Positions 35,030 through 44,003 are shown, numbered from the stretch's first letter. The stretch: 64,000 nucleotides of DNA from Sinomonas atrocyanea (GCF_030811715.1 NZ_JAUSRH010000011.1:1-64000), one strand, 5' to 3'. Numbers and translations are program-made. Notes: generated by a model from the letters alone, not told the origin.

Positions 35030-35875
35030 GTGGGCGCTCGGGCCGACCTGCAGGGACGCGTGGCCGTGGTGACGGGATCGACCCGGGGCCTCGGACTCGC
35101 GATGGCCCGGATGCTGGGCCGCCATGGCGCCACCGTGGTGCTCTCGTCCAGATCGGACGCCCACGTCGGGGCCGCCGTCGAGCTCCTCCACAGGGAGGGC
35201 CTGGCCGTGTACGGCTGCCGGTGCGACACCGGCACCATGGCAGAGGTCGAGGCCCTGCGGGATGAGGCCCTCGCCCACGGCACGCTGGACATCTGGGTGA
35301 ACAACGCCGGCACCGCGGGCGTCTACGGGCCTACGGCCTCCACCCCGCCGGAGGACTTCGAGCGCGTGGTCCGCACCAACATCCTCGGGACCTTCCACGG
35401 GGCCCGGACCGCCCTGCCGGTGTTCCTCGCCCAGGGGCACGGCGACCTCGTCAACCTCTACGGGCAGGGCGACCGCGGGCCGGTGGCGCTGCAGAACGCG
35501 TACGCGTCGAGCAAGCGCTGGGTCCGACAGTTCACCGAGACGCTGCAGCTGGAGACCAAGGGCACTGGGGTCCGGGTCCACGGGCTGAATCCAGGCCTCG
35601 TCATGACGGACCTGCTGGGCCGCGTCGCCTCCCAGCGGGGCTACGAGCGGCGCCTGGGGGCGCTGCCGGTCGTCGTCGGCCTGTGGGGACAGGCCGCCGA
35701 CGACGCCGCGCGCCCCCTGCTCCGCCTCGTCACCACGGAGGCCGCGGAGTTCCGCGACCTCCGTGGGCCGACGCTGGTGGCCCGCGGACTGCGCAGCCTT
35801 GTGTCCGGGCGCGTCCGCAGGGGCCGCCGCATGCCGCTGGAGGTCACTGTCGTGGACAGCGGCCCCCGGGCCTGA
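35030..35875 (+). CDS. Short-chain dehydrogenase/reductase
   Basis: 281 residues. Cofactor motif TGSTRGLGLAMA, NNAG in WVNNAGTAG, active-site YASSKRWV (YxxxK). The basic SSRSD after the second strand favours NADP(H). An Arg-rich C-terminus (VSGRVRRGRRMPL) follows the core. The usual catalytic serine position reads LYGQG, so the Ser of the Ser-Tyr-Lys triad seems lost, an oddity. The GTG start has GGAGG 4 bases upstream. Not close to the other SDR gene in sequence. Confidence 0.82.
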   Translation: MGARADLQGRVAVVTGSTRGLGLAMARMLGRHGATVVLSSRSDAHVGAAVELLHREGLAVYGCRCDTGTMAEVEALRDEALAHGTLDIWVNNAGTAGVYGPTASTPPEDFERVVRTNILGTFHGARTALPVFLAQGHGDLVNLYGQGDRGPVALQNAYASSKRWVRQFTETLQLETKGTGVRVHGLNPGLVMTDLLGRVASQRGYERRLGALPVVVGLWGQAADDAARPLLRLVTTEAAEFRDLRGPTLVARGLRSLVSGRVRRGRRMPLEVTVVDSGPRA

Positions 35876-35923
35876 CTGCCCCGGGCGCATCCCGCCTGGC
35901 CAGCGGTTCCCGAGGCCAGAGGG

Positions 35924-36472
35924 TCAGGCCTGGGGGGCGACGAACGCGAGGTCGAGGGAGATCACGACCTTGTCCGAGACGAGGACGCCGCCGGCCTCGA
36001 GGACCGCGTTCCAGGTCAGGCCGAAGTCCTTGCGCGAGATGGTCGTCTCGCCGGAGAGGCCCGCGCGGGTGGCGCCGAACGGGTCGACGGCAACGCCGTT
36101 GAACTCCGTCTCGAGGGTGACGGGCCGGGTGACGCCCTTGATGGTGAGGTTGCCGGTGACGTCGAACTCGTCGCCCTTCGCCTCGATGGAGGTGGCCTCG
36201 AAGGTCATCTCCGGGAACTTCTCGACGTCGAAGAAGTCCGGGCCCTTCACGTGGGCATCGCGGTTGGCGTCGCCCGAGTCGAAAGAGGCGGTCTTCACGA
36301 CTGCGGTGGCCGTGGTGTCCGCGGCGGTCGAGCCGACGGACACAGTGGCGCTGGCCTCGTTGAAGCGCCCGCGCACCTTGGAGATGCCGGCGTGGCGGAC
36401 GGTGAAGCCGATCTCGCTGTGCGAGCCGTCGAGGGTCCAGGTTCCGGGGGTGAGGCCGTGGGGGAGAGTCAC
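35924..36472 (-). CDS. YceI-family lipid-binding protein (cytoplasmic form)
   Basis: 182 residues with the YceI barrel signature: PGTWTLDGSHSEIGFTVRHAGISKVRGRFNE, then DVTGNLTIKGVTRPVTLETEFNG. No signal peptide, so it is cytoplasmic, unlike the E. coli protein. YceI proteins bind polyisoprenoids or other long lipids. The GTG start is chosen because GGAGG lies 6 bases before it and would otherwise fall inside the coding region. Upstream, TTGATT and AATCAA form an inverted repeat (36497-36526) that may be a MarR-type operator. Confidence 0.85.
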   Translation of the reverse strand: MTLPHGLTPGTWTLDGSHSEIGFTVRHAGISKVRGRFNEASATVSVGSTAADTTATAVVKTASFDSGDANRDAHVKGPDFFDVEKFPEMTFEATSIEAKGDEFDVTGNLTIKGVTRPVTLETEFNGVAVDPFGATRAGLSGETTISRKDFGLTWNAVLEAGGVLVSDKVVISLDLAFVAPQA

Positions 36473-36682
36473 TGTGGTTCCTCCTGAGTGGGGTTTTGAT
36501 TGAAGCGTCAACTAACCGCTGAATCAATGGAAACATGCATCTGCATGGACTGCAACCCCCTGTGGCGCACGTTACACAGGGAACTCTAGGGTGGGCGTGA
36601 TAGTTCTACCCTTTGTAGAATCGCGGGCAGGGCCGTCACCTGCGATTTCACGGCCGCCCACCACGTTTGAGAAACTGGAGCC

Positions 36683-37351
36683 ATGCCCTCTTCGACCGTC
36701 CATCTGCTGCGCCACGGCGAGGTCTACAACCCCGCCGGCGTGCTCTACGGCCGGCTGCCGGACTTCCACCTGTCCGAGCGCGGCCGCCAGATGGCCAACA
36801 CGGTCGCCTCGCACTTCGCCCAGCGCGCGCTCGACGGCGCGCGGGTGGTCCTGCTCGCGGCCTCGCCGCTGACCCGGGCCCAGGAGACGGCCGAGCCGAG
36901 CGCCAAGGTCCTCAACCTCGTGGTCCGGACCGAGCCGCGCATCATCGAGGCGGAGAACCACTTCGAGGGGCTCAAGGTCACCCCGCGCGAACTCCTCAAG
37001 CCCAAGCACTGGCCCTACCTCGTGAATCCGCTCCGTCCCTCCTGGGGCGAGCCCTACGAAGCCCAGGCGGCCCGGGTCCTCGAGGCCGCGCGGGACGCCG
37101 CGCGCCGGGCCGCCGAGCTGGGCGGCGACGGGGCGGAGGCCATCCTGGTGGCGCACCAGCTGCCGATCTGGCTCGCCCGCCTCAAGGCGGAGGGCAGGCC
37201 CCTGCCGCACGACCCGCGCAAGCGCGAGTGCACGCTCGCCTCGCTCACGTCTCTCACGATCGACACCCTTACGGGCGCGGTCACGTCCGTCCGCTACACC
37301 GAGCCCGCCGCCCGCCTCCTGCCGGGCGCGGCCACGACCCCGGGGGCCTGA
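36683..37351 (+). CDS. Histidine phosphatase-family protein
   Basis: 222 residues of the phosphoglycerate mutase-like superfamily. The phosphohistidine motif is LLRHGEVYNP; SPLTRAQETA and VAHQLPIW supply the other conserved residues, although the second catalytic His here is AHQ rather than GHG. It is the first gene of the cytochrome c maturation operon, a link I recall from many actinobacteria, but its job there is unknown. Its stop is followed at once by the TlpA frame. Confidence 0.85.
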   Translation: MPSSTVHLLRHGEVYNPAGVLYGRLPDFHLSERGRQMANTVASHFAQRALDGARVVLLAASPLTRAQETAEPSAKVLNLVVRTEPRIIEAENHFEGLKVTPRELLKPKHWPYLVNPLRPSWGEPYEAQAARVLEAARDAARRAAELGGDGAEAILVAHQLPIWLARLKAEGRPLPHDPRKRECTLASLTSLTIDTLTGAVTSVRYTEPAARLLPGAATTPGA

Positions 37352-37369
37352 ATGCCCCAGGAGCACCAG

Positions 37370-38017
37370 ATGTCCCGTACCGAGCTGCCCCGCGGAGCCG
37401 CCCCCGCCGCACCCCTCCGTCCGACCCGCCGCCGGCTGCTCGCCGCGGCGGGCGCCGCGGCCGCCCTCGGGCTGGCCGCAGCGCTCTCGGGCTGCGCGGC
37501 GTCCGACCCGCTCGCCCAGCAGGCCCGCGCGGGAGACAACAAGAACTACGTGGCCGGCGACGGCTCGGTGACCGAGTACGCGAAGGACTCCCGAAAGCCC
37601 CCGGTGGCCTTCAGCGGCACGCTCTACGACGGCACGAAGGTCAACTCCAAGGACTTCGCGGGCCGCGTGACGGTGCTGAACTTCTGGTTCGCGGCGTGCG
37701 CCCCGTGCCGCCTCGAGGCCCCCGAGCTTGAGGCGCTGCACGCCGAATTCAAGCCGCAGGGCGTCGCGTTCTACGGCGTCAACCTCCGCGACGAGCAGGG
37801 CACTGCGCAGGCGTTCGAGCAGAGCTTCAAGCTGACCTACCCGAGCTTCGACGACAAGGACGGCCAGGTGCTCCTGGCGATGTCCGGCGCCGTCCCGCCG
37901 GGGGCCGTTCCCACCACGATCGTGCTCGACAAGCAGGGGCGCGTGGCTTCGCGCGTGCTCGGCCAGCTCGACAAGAGCACGCTCAAGGCCCTCATCACGT
38001 CCGCGGCGGCCGAGTAG
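37370..38017 (+). CDS. resA: TlpA/ResA-type thiol-disulfide lipoprotein
   Basis: 215 residues. Twin-arginine-like start (TRRRLLAAAG), a hydrophobic stretch and the lipobox LSGC near residue 42 make it a membrane-anchored, outward-facing lipoprotein. The thioredoxin active site is C109-A-P-C112 in WFAACAPCRLEAPELE, with the cis-proline in AVPPGAVPTT. It reduces the apocytochrome c CxxCH cysteines with electrons from CcdA. AGGAG precedes the ATG at 37370; an ATG 18 bases earlier lacks a site. Its stop overlaps ccdA. Confidence 0.88.
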   Translation: MSRTELPRGAAPAAPLRPTRRRLLAAAGAAAALGLAAALSGCAASDPLAQQARAGDNKNYVAGDGSVTEYAKDSRKPPVAFSGTLYDGTKVNSKDFAGRVTVLNFWFAACAPCRLEAPELEALHAEFKPQGVAFYGVNLRDEQGTAQAFEQSFKLTYPSFDDKDGQVLLAMSGAVPPGAVPTTIVLDKQGRVASRVLGQLDKSTLKALITSAAAE

Positions 38018-38766
38018 TGGGCGGGATCTTCAGCGACACCGTCCTCAACGGCTCCCTCCTGCTCGCGCTGCCGGTCGCCCTGCTCGCGGGCTTCGTCTCG
38101 TTCCTCTCGCCGTGCGTGCTGCCGCTCGTGCCGGGCTACCTCGGGTACGTGACCGGGCTGACCGGCGTGGACCTGGCCAAGCAGCGCCGGGGCCGCATGG
38201 TCGCCGGCATCGGGCTGTTCGTCCTCGGCTTCACCGTGGTGTTCGTCGCGACCGGTGCGGTGTTCGGCCAGCTCGGCTCGTGGCTCGCGATCTCCTCCGG
38301 CTGGCTCACTCGGGTGCTCGGAATCGTCGTCGTGCTCATGGGGATCGTGTTCATGGGCGGCCTCGGCATCTTCCAGCGGGAGGCGCGCGTCCACGCCCGC
38401 CCCCCAGCCGGCCTCTGGGGCGCCCCGCTCCTCGGCATCACGTTCGGCCTCGGCTGGGTGCCCTGCATCGGCCCGACCCTCGCGGCCGTGCAGGTCCTCG
38501 CGTTCTCGGACGGCCCCACCGCGTACAAGGGCGCCCTGCTGACGTTCGTCTACTGCCTCGGGCTCGGGGTGCCGTTCCTGCTCATTGCCCTGGGGCTGCG
38601 CCGTGGCCTCGGGGCCATGGCGTTCTTCAAGAAGCACCGCCGCGCCCTGCAGGGGGCCGGCGGCGGCCTGCTGATCCTCGTCGGAGTCCTCATGGTCTCC
38701 GGGGTGTGGACCTACTGGATCAGCCAGCTGCAGATCTGGATCGGAACCGTGGAGCTGCCCGTCTGA
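38017..38766 (+). CDS. ccdA: Cytochrome c biogenesis protein CcdA
   Basis: 249 residues, six membrane segments. The two redox cysteines are C33 (LSPCVLPLVPGYLGYVTG) and C149 (GWVPCIGPTLAAV), each in a proline-rich turn, as in all CcdA proteins. It carries electrons from cytoplasmic thioredoxin to ResA. The GTG start overlaps the resA stop by one base, and its own stop overlaps resB (TGATG). Confidence 0.93.
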   Translation: MGGIFSDTVLNGSLLLALPVALLAGFVSFLSPCVLPLVPGYLGYVTGLTGVDLAKQRRGRMVAGIGLFVLGFTVVFVATGAVFGQLGSWLAISSGWLTRVLGIVVVLMGIVFMGGLGIFQREARVHARPPAGLWGAPLLGITFGLGWVPCIGPTLAAVQVLAFSDGPTAYKGALLTFVYCLGLGVPFLLIALGLRRGLGAMAFFKKHRRALQGAGGGLLILVGVLMVSGVWTYWISQLQIWIGTVELPV

Positions 38767-40610
38767 TGAGTGAGACGAAGTCAAAGCCTGAGACCCAGGA
38801 CCAGAAGAGGCCCAAGCCCGGCAAGGGCCGCAAGGGCCGGCAGGCGGCGCGCGCCGACGTCGCGCTGCCCGCCCTGGGGGTGGTCGGCATGCTCCGCTGG
38901 GCCTGGACCCAGCTGACGAGCATGCGGACGGCGCTCTTCCTCCTCCTGCTCCTCGCCGTCGCGGCCGTTCCCGGCTCGCTGTTCCCCCAGCGGCCCACGA
39001 ACCCGGCGGTCGTGACCCAGTACCTCAAGGACCACGCGGACTACGGCCCCCTCCTGGACAAGCTCCAGATGTTCGACGTCTACTCGTCCGTCTGGTTCTC
39101 CGCCGTCTACCTGCTGCTGTTCATCTCGCTGATCGGCTGCGTCGTCCCGCGGGCCATTGCCCACTGGAAGTCTTGGCGTTCGAAGCCTCCGCGCACCCCC
39201 GCCCGGCTGTCCCGCCTGCCGGTCTACGGCACGCTCGTGGTGCCGGCCGACCGGGGCCTCGCCGCCGCGGACGCCGCCGAGCAGGCCGCAGCGCTCCTGA
39301 AGAAGCGCGGCTACCGCGTCGACCTCCGCCCTGCCGCGCCCGAGACAGAGGCGACGGACGCGCACGACGGCGCCGCCCGCCGTCGTGCGTCAGCCTTCGC
39401 TTCCGTGGGGGCCGAGAAGGGCTACCTCAAGGAGCTCGGCAACCTCTGCTTCCACTCCGGCCTCGTCGGTGTACTCGTCTCGGTCGCGATCGGCGGCCTG
39501 TTCGGCTACAGCGGCCAGCGCACCCTGATCGAGGGCGAGACCTTCGTGAACACCCTCGTCGGCTACGACACGTTCAACCCCGGCACCGACTTCCAGTCGA
39601 GCTGGCTCGCGCCGTACTCGCTGCGCCTGGACAAGTTCGACGTCCGCTACGACCGCGAGTCGGTCAAGCAGTTCGGCCAGCCGCTCGACTTCACCGCGCA
39701 CGTGACCACGAGGGACTCGCCCCAGGACCCCGAGCGCCAGCAGGACCTCAAGGTCAACGACCCGATCTCGATCGGGGCCACGGATGTCTACCTGGTCGGC
39801 AACGGCTACGCGCCTGTGGTGACGGTCCGCGGCGGAGACGGCAAGGTGGCCTTCCAGGGCCCGGTCCCGGCCATCCCGACCGACTCCGTCTACACCTCGA
39901 CGGTCGTCATCAAGGTCCCCGACGCCAGGCCGACCCAGCTCGGCTTCGTGGGATTCTTCCTTCCCACGGCCGAGAAGGGCGCCAACAACGTCGCCTTCAG
40001 CGCCGACCCCGATCCGCTCAACGTCCAGCTCAACCTGAACTCCTACGTGGGCGACCTCGGGCTGGACAAGGGCAAGCCCCAGAATGTCTACGCGCTCGAT
40101 GTCGCCAAGCTGACCCAGGTCAACGGGCGCGACAAGCCCGCCGGGGGCATCGTGCTGGGCGCCGGCCAGTCCTACAAGCTGCCCAACGGGCAGGGCTCGA
40201 TCAGCTTCGACGGCCTCAAGCGCTACGTGGCCCTCGACATCCACCACAACCCGGGACAGGAATGGGCCCTCGGGTTCGCCCTGTTCTCCCTTGCCGGGCT
40301 CATCTGCTCCCTCTTCCTGACCCGGCGGCGTCTGTGGGTGCGCGTGGGCCAGCACGAGGACGGGCGCACGATGGTCGAGTACGGCCTCCTCACCCGCGGC
40401 GAGGACCACGGCGGGCTGGCCGCCGAGGGCCGGGCCGTGCGCGCAGCGCTCGCCAAGGCCTGGGACGTGCCGGGAGAGGACCCCTCCTCCGGGAGCCCGA
40501 CGGCGCAGACTAGGAACGCGAAGAATACGTCGGCCAGCACCACCACATCGGCCAGTACCACCACATCGGCCAGCACCACAACATCGGCCAGTACTCAGAA
40601 GGACGCCTGA
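38766..40610 (+). CDS. resB: Cytochrome c biogenesis protein ResB
   Basis: 614 residues. A Lys-rich cytoplasmic start, three N-terminal hydrophobic segments (one with SMRTALFLLLLLAVAAVPGSLFPQR, typical of ResB), a large outward domain and a last segment near residue 500. With CcsB it moves heme out and attaches it to apocytochrome c (system II). The extreme C-terminus carries degenerate six-residue SASTTT repeats (four in a row), encoded by 18-bp DNA repeats at about 40531-40600, not conserved in the family. Coupled by one-base overlaps at both ends. Confidence 0.92.
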   Translation: MSETKSKPETQDQKRPKPGKGRKGRQAARADVALPALGVVGMLRWAWTQLTSMRTALFLLLLLAVAAVPGSLFPQRPTNPAVVTQYLKDHADYGPLLDKLQMFDVYSSVWFSAVYLLLFISLIGCVVPRAIAHWKSWRSKPPRTPARLSRLPVYGTLVVPADRGLAAADAAEQAAALLKKRGYRVDLRPAAPETEATDAHDGAARRRASAFASVGAEKGYLKELGNLCFHSGLVGVLVSVAIGGLFGYSGQRTLIEGETFVNTLVGYDTFNPGTDFQSSWLAPYSLRLDKFDVRYDRESVKQFGQPLDFTAHVTTRDSPQDPERQQDLKVNDPISIGATDVYLVGNGYAPVVTVRGGDGKVAFQGPVPAIPTDSVYTSTVVIKVPDARPTQLGFVGFFLPTAEKGANNVAFSADPDPLNVQLNLNSYVGDLGLDKGKPQNVYALDVAKLTQVNGRDKPAGGIVLGAGQSYKLPNGQGSISFDGLKRYVALDIHHNPGQEWALGFALFSLAGLICSLFLTRRRLWVRVGQHEDGRTMVEYGLLTRGEDHGGLAAEGRAVRAALAKAWDVPGEDPSSGSPTAQTRNAKNTSASTTTSASTTTSASTTTSASTQKDA

Positions 40611-41686
40611 TGCCGCAGATCAATTTCACTCTCGGTGCGTACAGCGAGCTGTTCATGCTGCTTGCCGCCGGAACGTACGTCGTCGCGTTCCTCGCCTTCG
40701 CGTGGGACATGGCCACGAGCGGCAAGGTGGGCCAGCGTGACGCCGCCCTTCTGGCCGGCCAGAAGGCGCAGGCCGCCGCGAAGTCCGAGGCGAAGCAGGC
40801 CGTTCTCGCCGGAGCGGGTGGCGGGGCCTCGGCGGGCGGCGGCGCCGGCGCTGCGCCGACGAAGGGCGCGGGTTCCGGCGCGGTGGAGGTGGCCGATGCC
40901 GACCTCAAGTACCGCTCGCGCCGCAAGGGCGCCCGCGTCGGCGTCGCGCTGAGCATCCTCGGCCTGGCCATCCACGCGGCGGGCGTGCTGAGCCGCGGGA
41001 TCGCGGCCGGCCGAGTGCCGTGGGGCAACATGTACGAGTTCTGCACCACGGGTGCGTTCCTGGTCGTCGCGGTGTTCCTCGTGGTGCTCATCCGCCGCGA
41101 CCTGCGCTTCCTCGGCACGTTCGTGCTCGGCCTCGCGGTGGTCATGATGGTCGCCGCGGCGGTTGCGTTCTACATCCCGGTGGGCCACCTCGTCCCCGCG
41201 CTGCAGAGCTACTGGCTCGTCATCCACGTCTCGATCGCAGTGCTCTCCTCGGCGCTGTTCACGCTGACGTTCTCGATGGCCGTCCTCCAGCTCCTGCAGA
41301 GCAGACGCGAGGCCAAGATCGCCGCCGGCGGCCTCGACACCGGGTCCTTCATGCGCCTCGTGCCGAGCTCGCTGACTCTCGAGGCCCTGTCCTACCGCAT
41401 CAACACCATCGCCTTCGTGGGCTGGACGCTGACCGTGATGTTCGGCTCGATCTGGGCCGAGAAGGCATGGGGCAGGTTCTGGGGCTGGGACACCAAGGAG
41501 GTCTGGAGCTTCGTCATCTGGGTCGTCTACGCGGCCTACCTCCACGCCCGGGCGACCCGCGGCTGGACCGGCGCCCGTGCGGCCTGGCTCTCGATCGTCG
41601 GCTACCTGTGCGTGATCTTCAACTTCACCGTCGTGAACATCTACTTCTCCGGCCTGCACTCCTACGGCGGCGTCAGCGCCGGCTGA
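40610..41686 (+). CDS. ccsB: Cytochrome c biogenesis protein CcsB (CcsA family)
   Basis: 358 residues. The tryptophan-rich heme-handling motif WGWDTKEVWSFVIW lies near residue 290-303, with membrane helices around it and conserved histidines in IHVSIAV and YLHARATRGW. An Ala/Gly-rich cytoplasmic loop (about residues 50-90) is inserted after the first helix, longer than in Bacillus. It completes the system II pair with ResB. Starts in the resB stop (TGATG). Confidence 0.93.
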   Translation: MPQINFTLGAYSELFMLLAAGTYVVAFLAFAWDMATSGKVGQRDAALLAGQKAQAAAKSEAKQAVLAGAGGGASAGGGAGAAPTKGAGSGAVEVADADLKYRSRRKGARVGVALSILGLAIHAAGVLSRGIAAGRVPWGNMYEFCTTGAFLVVAVFLVVLIRRDLRFLGTFVLGLAVVMMVAAAVAFYIPVGHLVPALQSYWLVIHVSIAVLSSALFTLTFSMAVLQLLQSRREAKIAAGGLDTGSFMRLVPSSLTLEALSYRINTIAFVGWTLTVMFGSIWAEKAWGRFWGWDTKEVWSFVIWVVYAAYLHARATRGWTGARAAWLSIVGYLCVIFNFTVVNIYFSGLHSYGGVSAG

Positions 41687-41708
41687 CGGCCGGGGGAGCG
41701 GACGCGGC

Positions 41709-41741
41709 GCTCAGAGCTCGCTCAGAGTCCGCTCAGAGTCC
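41709..41741. repeat. Three 11-bp tandem repeats
   Basis: GCTCAGAGCTC, GCTCAGAGTCC and GCTCAGAGTCC in a row at the convergent ends of ccsB and the next gene, running into the last codons of the latter. Confidence 0.6.
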
Positions 41742-41996
41742 GCGGAGGAAGTCAGGGTCGTCGTCCGGTGCCATCGGGCGGCGGCCCTTTCCGTCCCTGC
41801 CGCGCGGCGGGGTGGTGCCGCGCGGGCGTCCGAACACGAACCAGAGGACGGTGCCCACGGCGGGGAGGACCGAGATGAGGAACCAGAGCGTCTTCGAGAA
41901 GCCGCCCCGGACAGCGCGGCGGTCGCTCAGCGCGCAGTCGACCATGCCGTACAGCCATGCGACCAGAACGATGAGCCAGGGCAGGACGCGGATCAT
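41733..41996 (-). CDS. PLDc_N-domain small membrane protein
   Basis: 87 residues. Two membrane helices carry the phospholipase D N-terminal-like signature: VAWLYGMVDCALSDRRAVRGGFSKTLWFLISVLPAVGTVLWFVFGRPRG. The tail is Arg/Pro/Asp-rich and cytoplasmic. It has no catalytic part. Members are common in actinobacteria with unknown roles. The ATG follows a minus-strand TAAAAT by 6 bases (leaderless), one base from the -10 box of the divergent gene. Confidence 0.82.
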   Translation of the reverse strand: MIRVLPWLIVLVAWLYGMVDCALSDRRAVRGGFSKTLWFLISVLPAVGTVLWFVFGRPRGTTPPRGRDGKGRRPMAPDDDPDFLRGL

Positions 41997-42002
41997 AGGA
42001 CC

Positions 42003-42015
42003 ATTTTAGTAAACT
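42003..42015. promoter_or_regulatory. Back-to-back -10 boxes of two leaderless genes
   Basis: Minus strand TAAAAT (42008-42003), 6 bases before the ATG at 41996; plus strand TAAACT (42010-42015), 6 bases before the GTG at 42022. The boxes are separated by one base, so polymerase cannot occupy both. Confidence 0.6.
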
Positions 42016-42021
42016 CGTCCA

Positions 42022-42483
42022 GTGGCCTCCCTCAAGTACTTCCTGCTCCGCGCCGTCCTGTTCGTTGTGCCGTTCGCGGTGTTCATGGTGCTGCGCATCG
42101 GAGTCGTCCTCTCGGCCATCTACGCCGTGCTCATCGCCTTCGCGATCAACTTCCTCTTCCTGACCCGCCAGCGCAATGCCGCCGCCAGCGAGGTCCGCGA
42201 CGTCTTCGGCGGCCGCAAGCAGGTGCGCTCCAAGCGCGAGCTCGCAGACGCCGAGGTGGAGGACGCGCTCGACGACGCACAGCGCGCCGAGGAGGACGCC
42301 CAGTACGAGGACGCCCAGTTCGAGGACGCCGAGGATGGGGCAGCCGGAGCCGGCGCCGTCGGGCCCGGCCGCGCCGACGAGGATGTCTCCGGCGCGAAGG
42401 CTGCCGACGACCCTGAGCGCGAAGACCGCACGCCGCGGGACCGGAAGGCGCAGGCGCCTCGCGAGGAGGGCACGACCTCGTAG
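42022..42483 (+). CDS. DUF4229 membrane protein
   Basis: 153 residues. Two membrane helices (YFLLRAVLFVVPFAVFMVLRIG and VLSAIYAVLIAFAINFLFL), then a charged tail very rich in Asp, Glu and Ala. The layout and the motif FLTRQRNAAASEV fit the DUF4229 family of actinobacteria, found next to menaquinone genes in many genomes. Function unknown. GTG start, leaderless. Convergent with the HNH gene. Confidence 0.82.
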   Translation: MASLKYFLLRAVLFVVPFAVFMVLRIGVVLSAIYAVLIAFAINFLFLTRQRNAAASEVRDVFGGRKQVRSKRELADAEVEDALDDAQRAEEDAQYEDAQFEDAEDGAAGAGAVGPGRADEDVSGAKAADDPEREDRTPRDRKAQAPREEGTTS

Positions 42484-42504
42484 CCAGGAATTCCTGCTCC
42501 TGCG

Positions 42505-43809
42505 CTAGAACGGTGGCGGTGGGTCGCCTTCGGGGTAGGTGACGTGGCGCCTGCCGGTTGGAGAGGTCCATTCGATCGTTCCGGGCGGGGCCGTGGGGCG
42601 CGGCCCGGGCGGTGGTTCCGCAGTGGAGCGGTGCGCCTCGTCTGGGCCGGCCGCCGGGCGCCCGATCTGCCGCGCCTTCCAGTAGCCCTCGCTCTTGAGC
42701 CGATGGTGCTCCCGGCAGAGGAGGGCGAGGTTCTCTGGGTTTGTCTCGCCGCCGCTCGCCCATGCCGTAGTGTGGTCGGCTTCGGTCGCTGTGGCCGGGC
42801 GGTCGCATCCGGGGAAGCGGCACACCCTGTCCCGGGCGCCGAGCTGCCGGCGCATCGCGGCGCTCGGCCGGTAGCGTGTGCGCCCCAGCGCCAGCGGTGC
42901 GCCCGTTCGCTCGTCCACCCAGAGCCGGGTCCAGCTGGGGGCCCGCGCGGCCAAGAGCCGGGCCGCCTCCGGATCGAGGGGACCGTAGCCGAGGATCTCA
43001 CCCGCTCCCTCGCCCGAGCCGTCGAGGGTGCTCGCCGGGATGGTGGCGATGATCTCGGCCCGCGGGCCCGCCGAGGAGCCTTCAGGCTGGCCTGAACCGG
43101 CGAGGAGGTCCGTGAAGACGTCTGCCCGCAGCTGGGGGAGGGTGCGGGCCTCGGAGGGGCCCTGAAGGGAATGGGCAATGCTCTCGAGGCGCGTGTCGAT
43201 GGCCGCGGCGTCCTCGAGGGGCAGGTAGGCGGTGAGCCAGCACATCGCGTCCCCGGCGGCCTCGATGTCCACGCGGCGGTGCTCACGGGCCTTCGCCTTG
43301 CGGAGCGCGAGGGGCTCGGCGGCATGTTTCTCGGCCATGCGCCTGAGCCGGCGTCCCAGCGTCGCGGGGCTTGGGATCCGGTCGGAGTCCGGGCCGCCCT
43401 CAGGACCGACCGGTGCGGCGACGGAGACTGCCTCGGCAACAAAGGCCCCGAGCCGTTCGTGGGGCACCGGTGCCGCGGCGTCCAAGATCGTCCGCGCCCG
43501 GCGATGGGGGAGGAGCCCTGCATACATGGCATCGAGGAGCGGACGCCAGGCGGGCCGGGACAGCTCGAGCGCCTCGGCGACCATGGCCTTTGCGGTGCGG
43601 GGGGACAGCTTCAGGGCGGCCGAGACCTCGGAGGCCGCGATGGAGGGCGCGCCGAGACGCCGGAACGGATCGTCCGAGGAGCCGCCTACCGCTCGCGCGA
43701 GCGAGGCCAGCGCGACGATGCGTTCGGCTGCGCGCGAGGCCTCGTCGCGGTCGAGGCGCTCCAGCCGGGCGATCAGGAGATGGGCGGCCTCGGCCCCAAT
43801 GTCGGCCAT
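42505..43809 (-). CDS. DUF222/HNH endonuclease-family protein (13E12-like), start uncertain
   Basis: 434 residues from the first ATG in frame. A DUF222 domain fills the first 280 residues; the HNH site is at the end: RDRVCRFPGCDRPATATEADHTTAWASGGETNPENLALLCREHHRLK. These multi-copy actinobacterial proteins have no proven job. The frame stays open upstream for hundreds of bases with gene-like sequence just before (PDPELLALIADDLASG), but no in-frame ATG/GTG with a ribosome-binding site. A well-placed ATG with GGAGG upstream exists at 43966 in another frame and stops after 15 codons, so a frameshift near 43.93 kb is possible. Confidence 0.75.
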   Translation of the reverse strand: MADIGAEAAHLLIARLERLDRDEASRAAERIVALASLARAVGGSSDDPFRRLGAPSIAASEVSAALKLSPRTAKAMVAEALELSRPAWRPLLDAMYAGLLPHRRARTILDAAAPVPHERLGAFVAEAVSVAAPVGPEGGPDSDRIPSPATLGRRLRRMAEKHAAEPLALRKAKAREHRRVDIEAAGDAMCWLTAYLPLEDAAAIDTRLESIAHSLQGPSEARTLPQLRADVFTDLLAGSGQPEGSSAGPRAEIIATIPASTLDGSGEGAGEILGYGPLDPEAARLLAARAPSWTRLWVDERTGAPLALGRTRYRPSAAMRRQLGARDRVCRFPGCDRPATATEADHTTAWASGGETNPENLALLCREHHRLKSEGYWKARQIGRPAAGPDEAHRSTAEPPPGPRPTAPPGTIEWTSPTGRRHVTYPEGDPPPPF

Positions 43810-44003
43810 GATCGCCGCGGCGGAAGGGAGGCCCTCGTCGGGGACGGTGCGCTGGTCCCCGTGCGCGCGGGCGGCGGTCGCCGTTGCCGGGTCCGCTGCT
43901 GCGCCCGACGCGAGGTCGTCAGCGATGAGCGCCAGCAGCTCGGGATCGGGACGCGGCGGTCGACATTCCTCGCCGCCTCCCGACGCCCTGCAGCATGCCC
44001 GGC

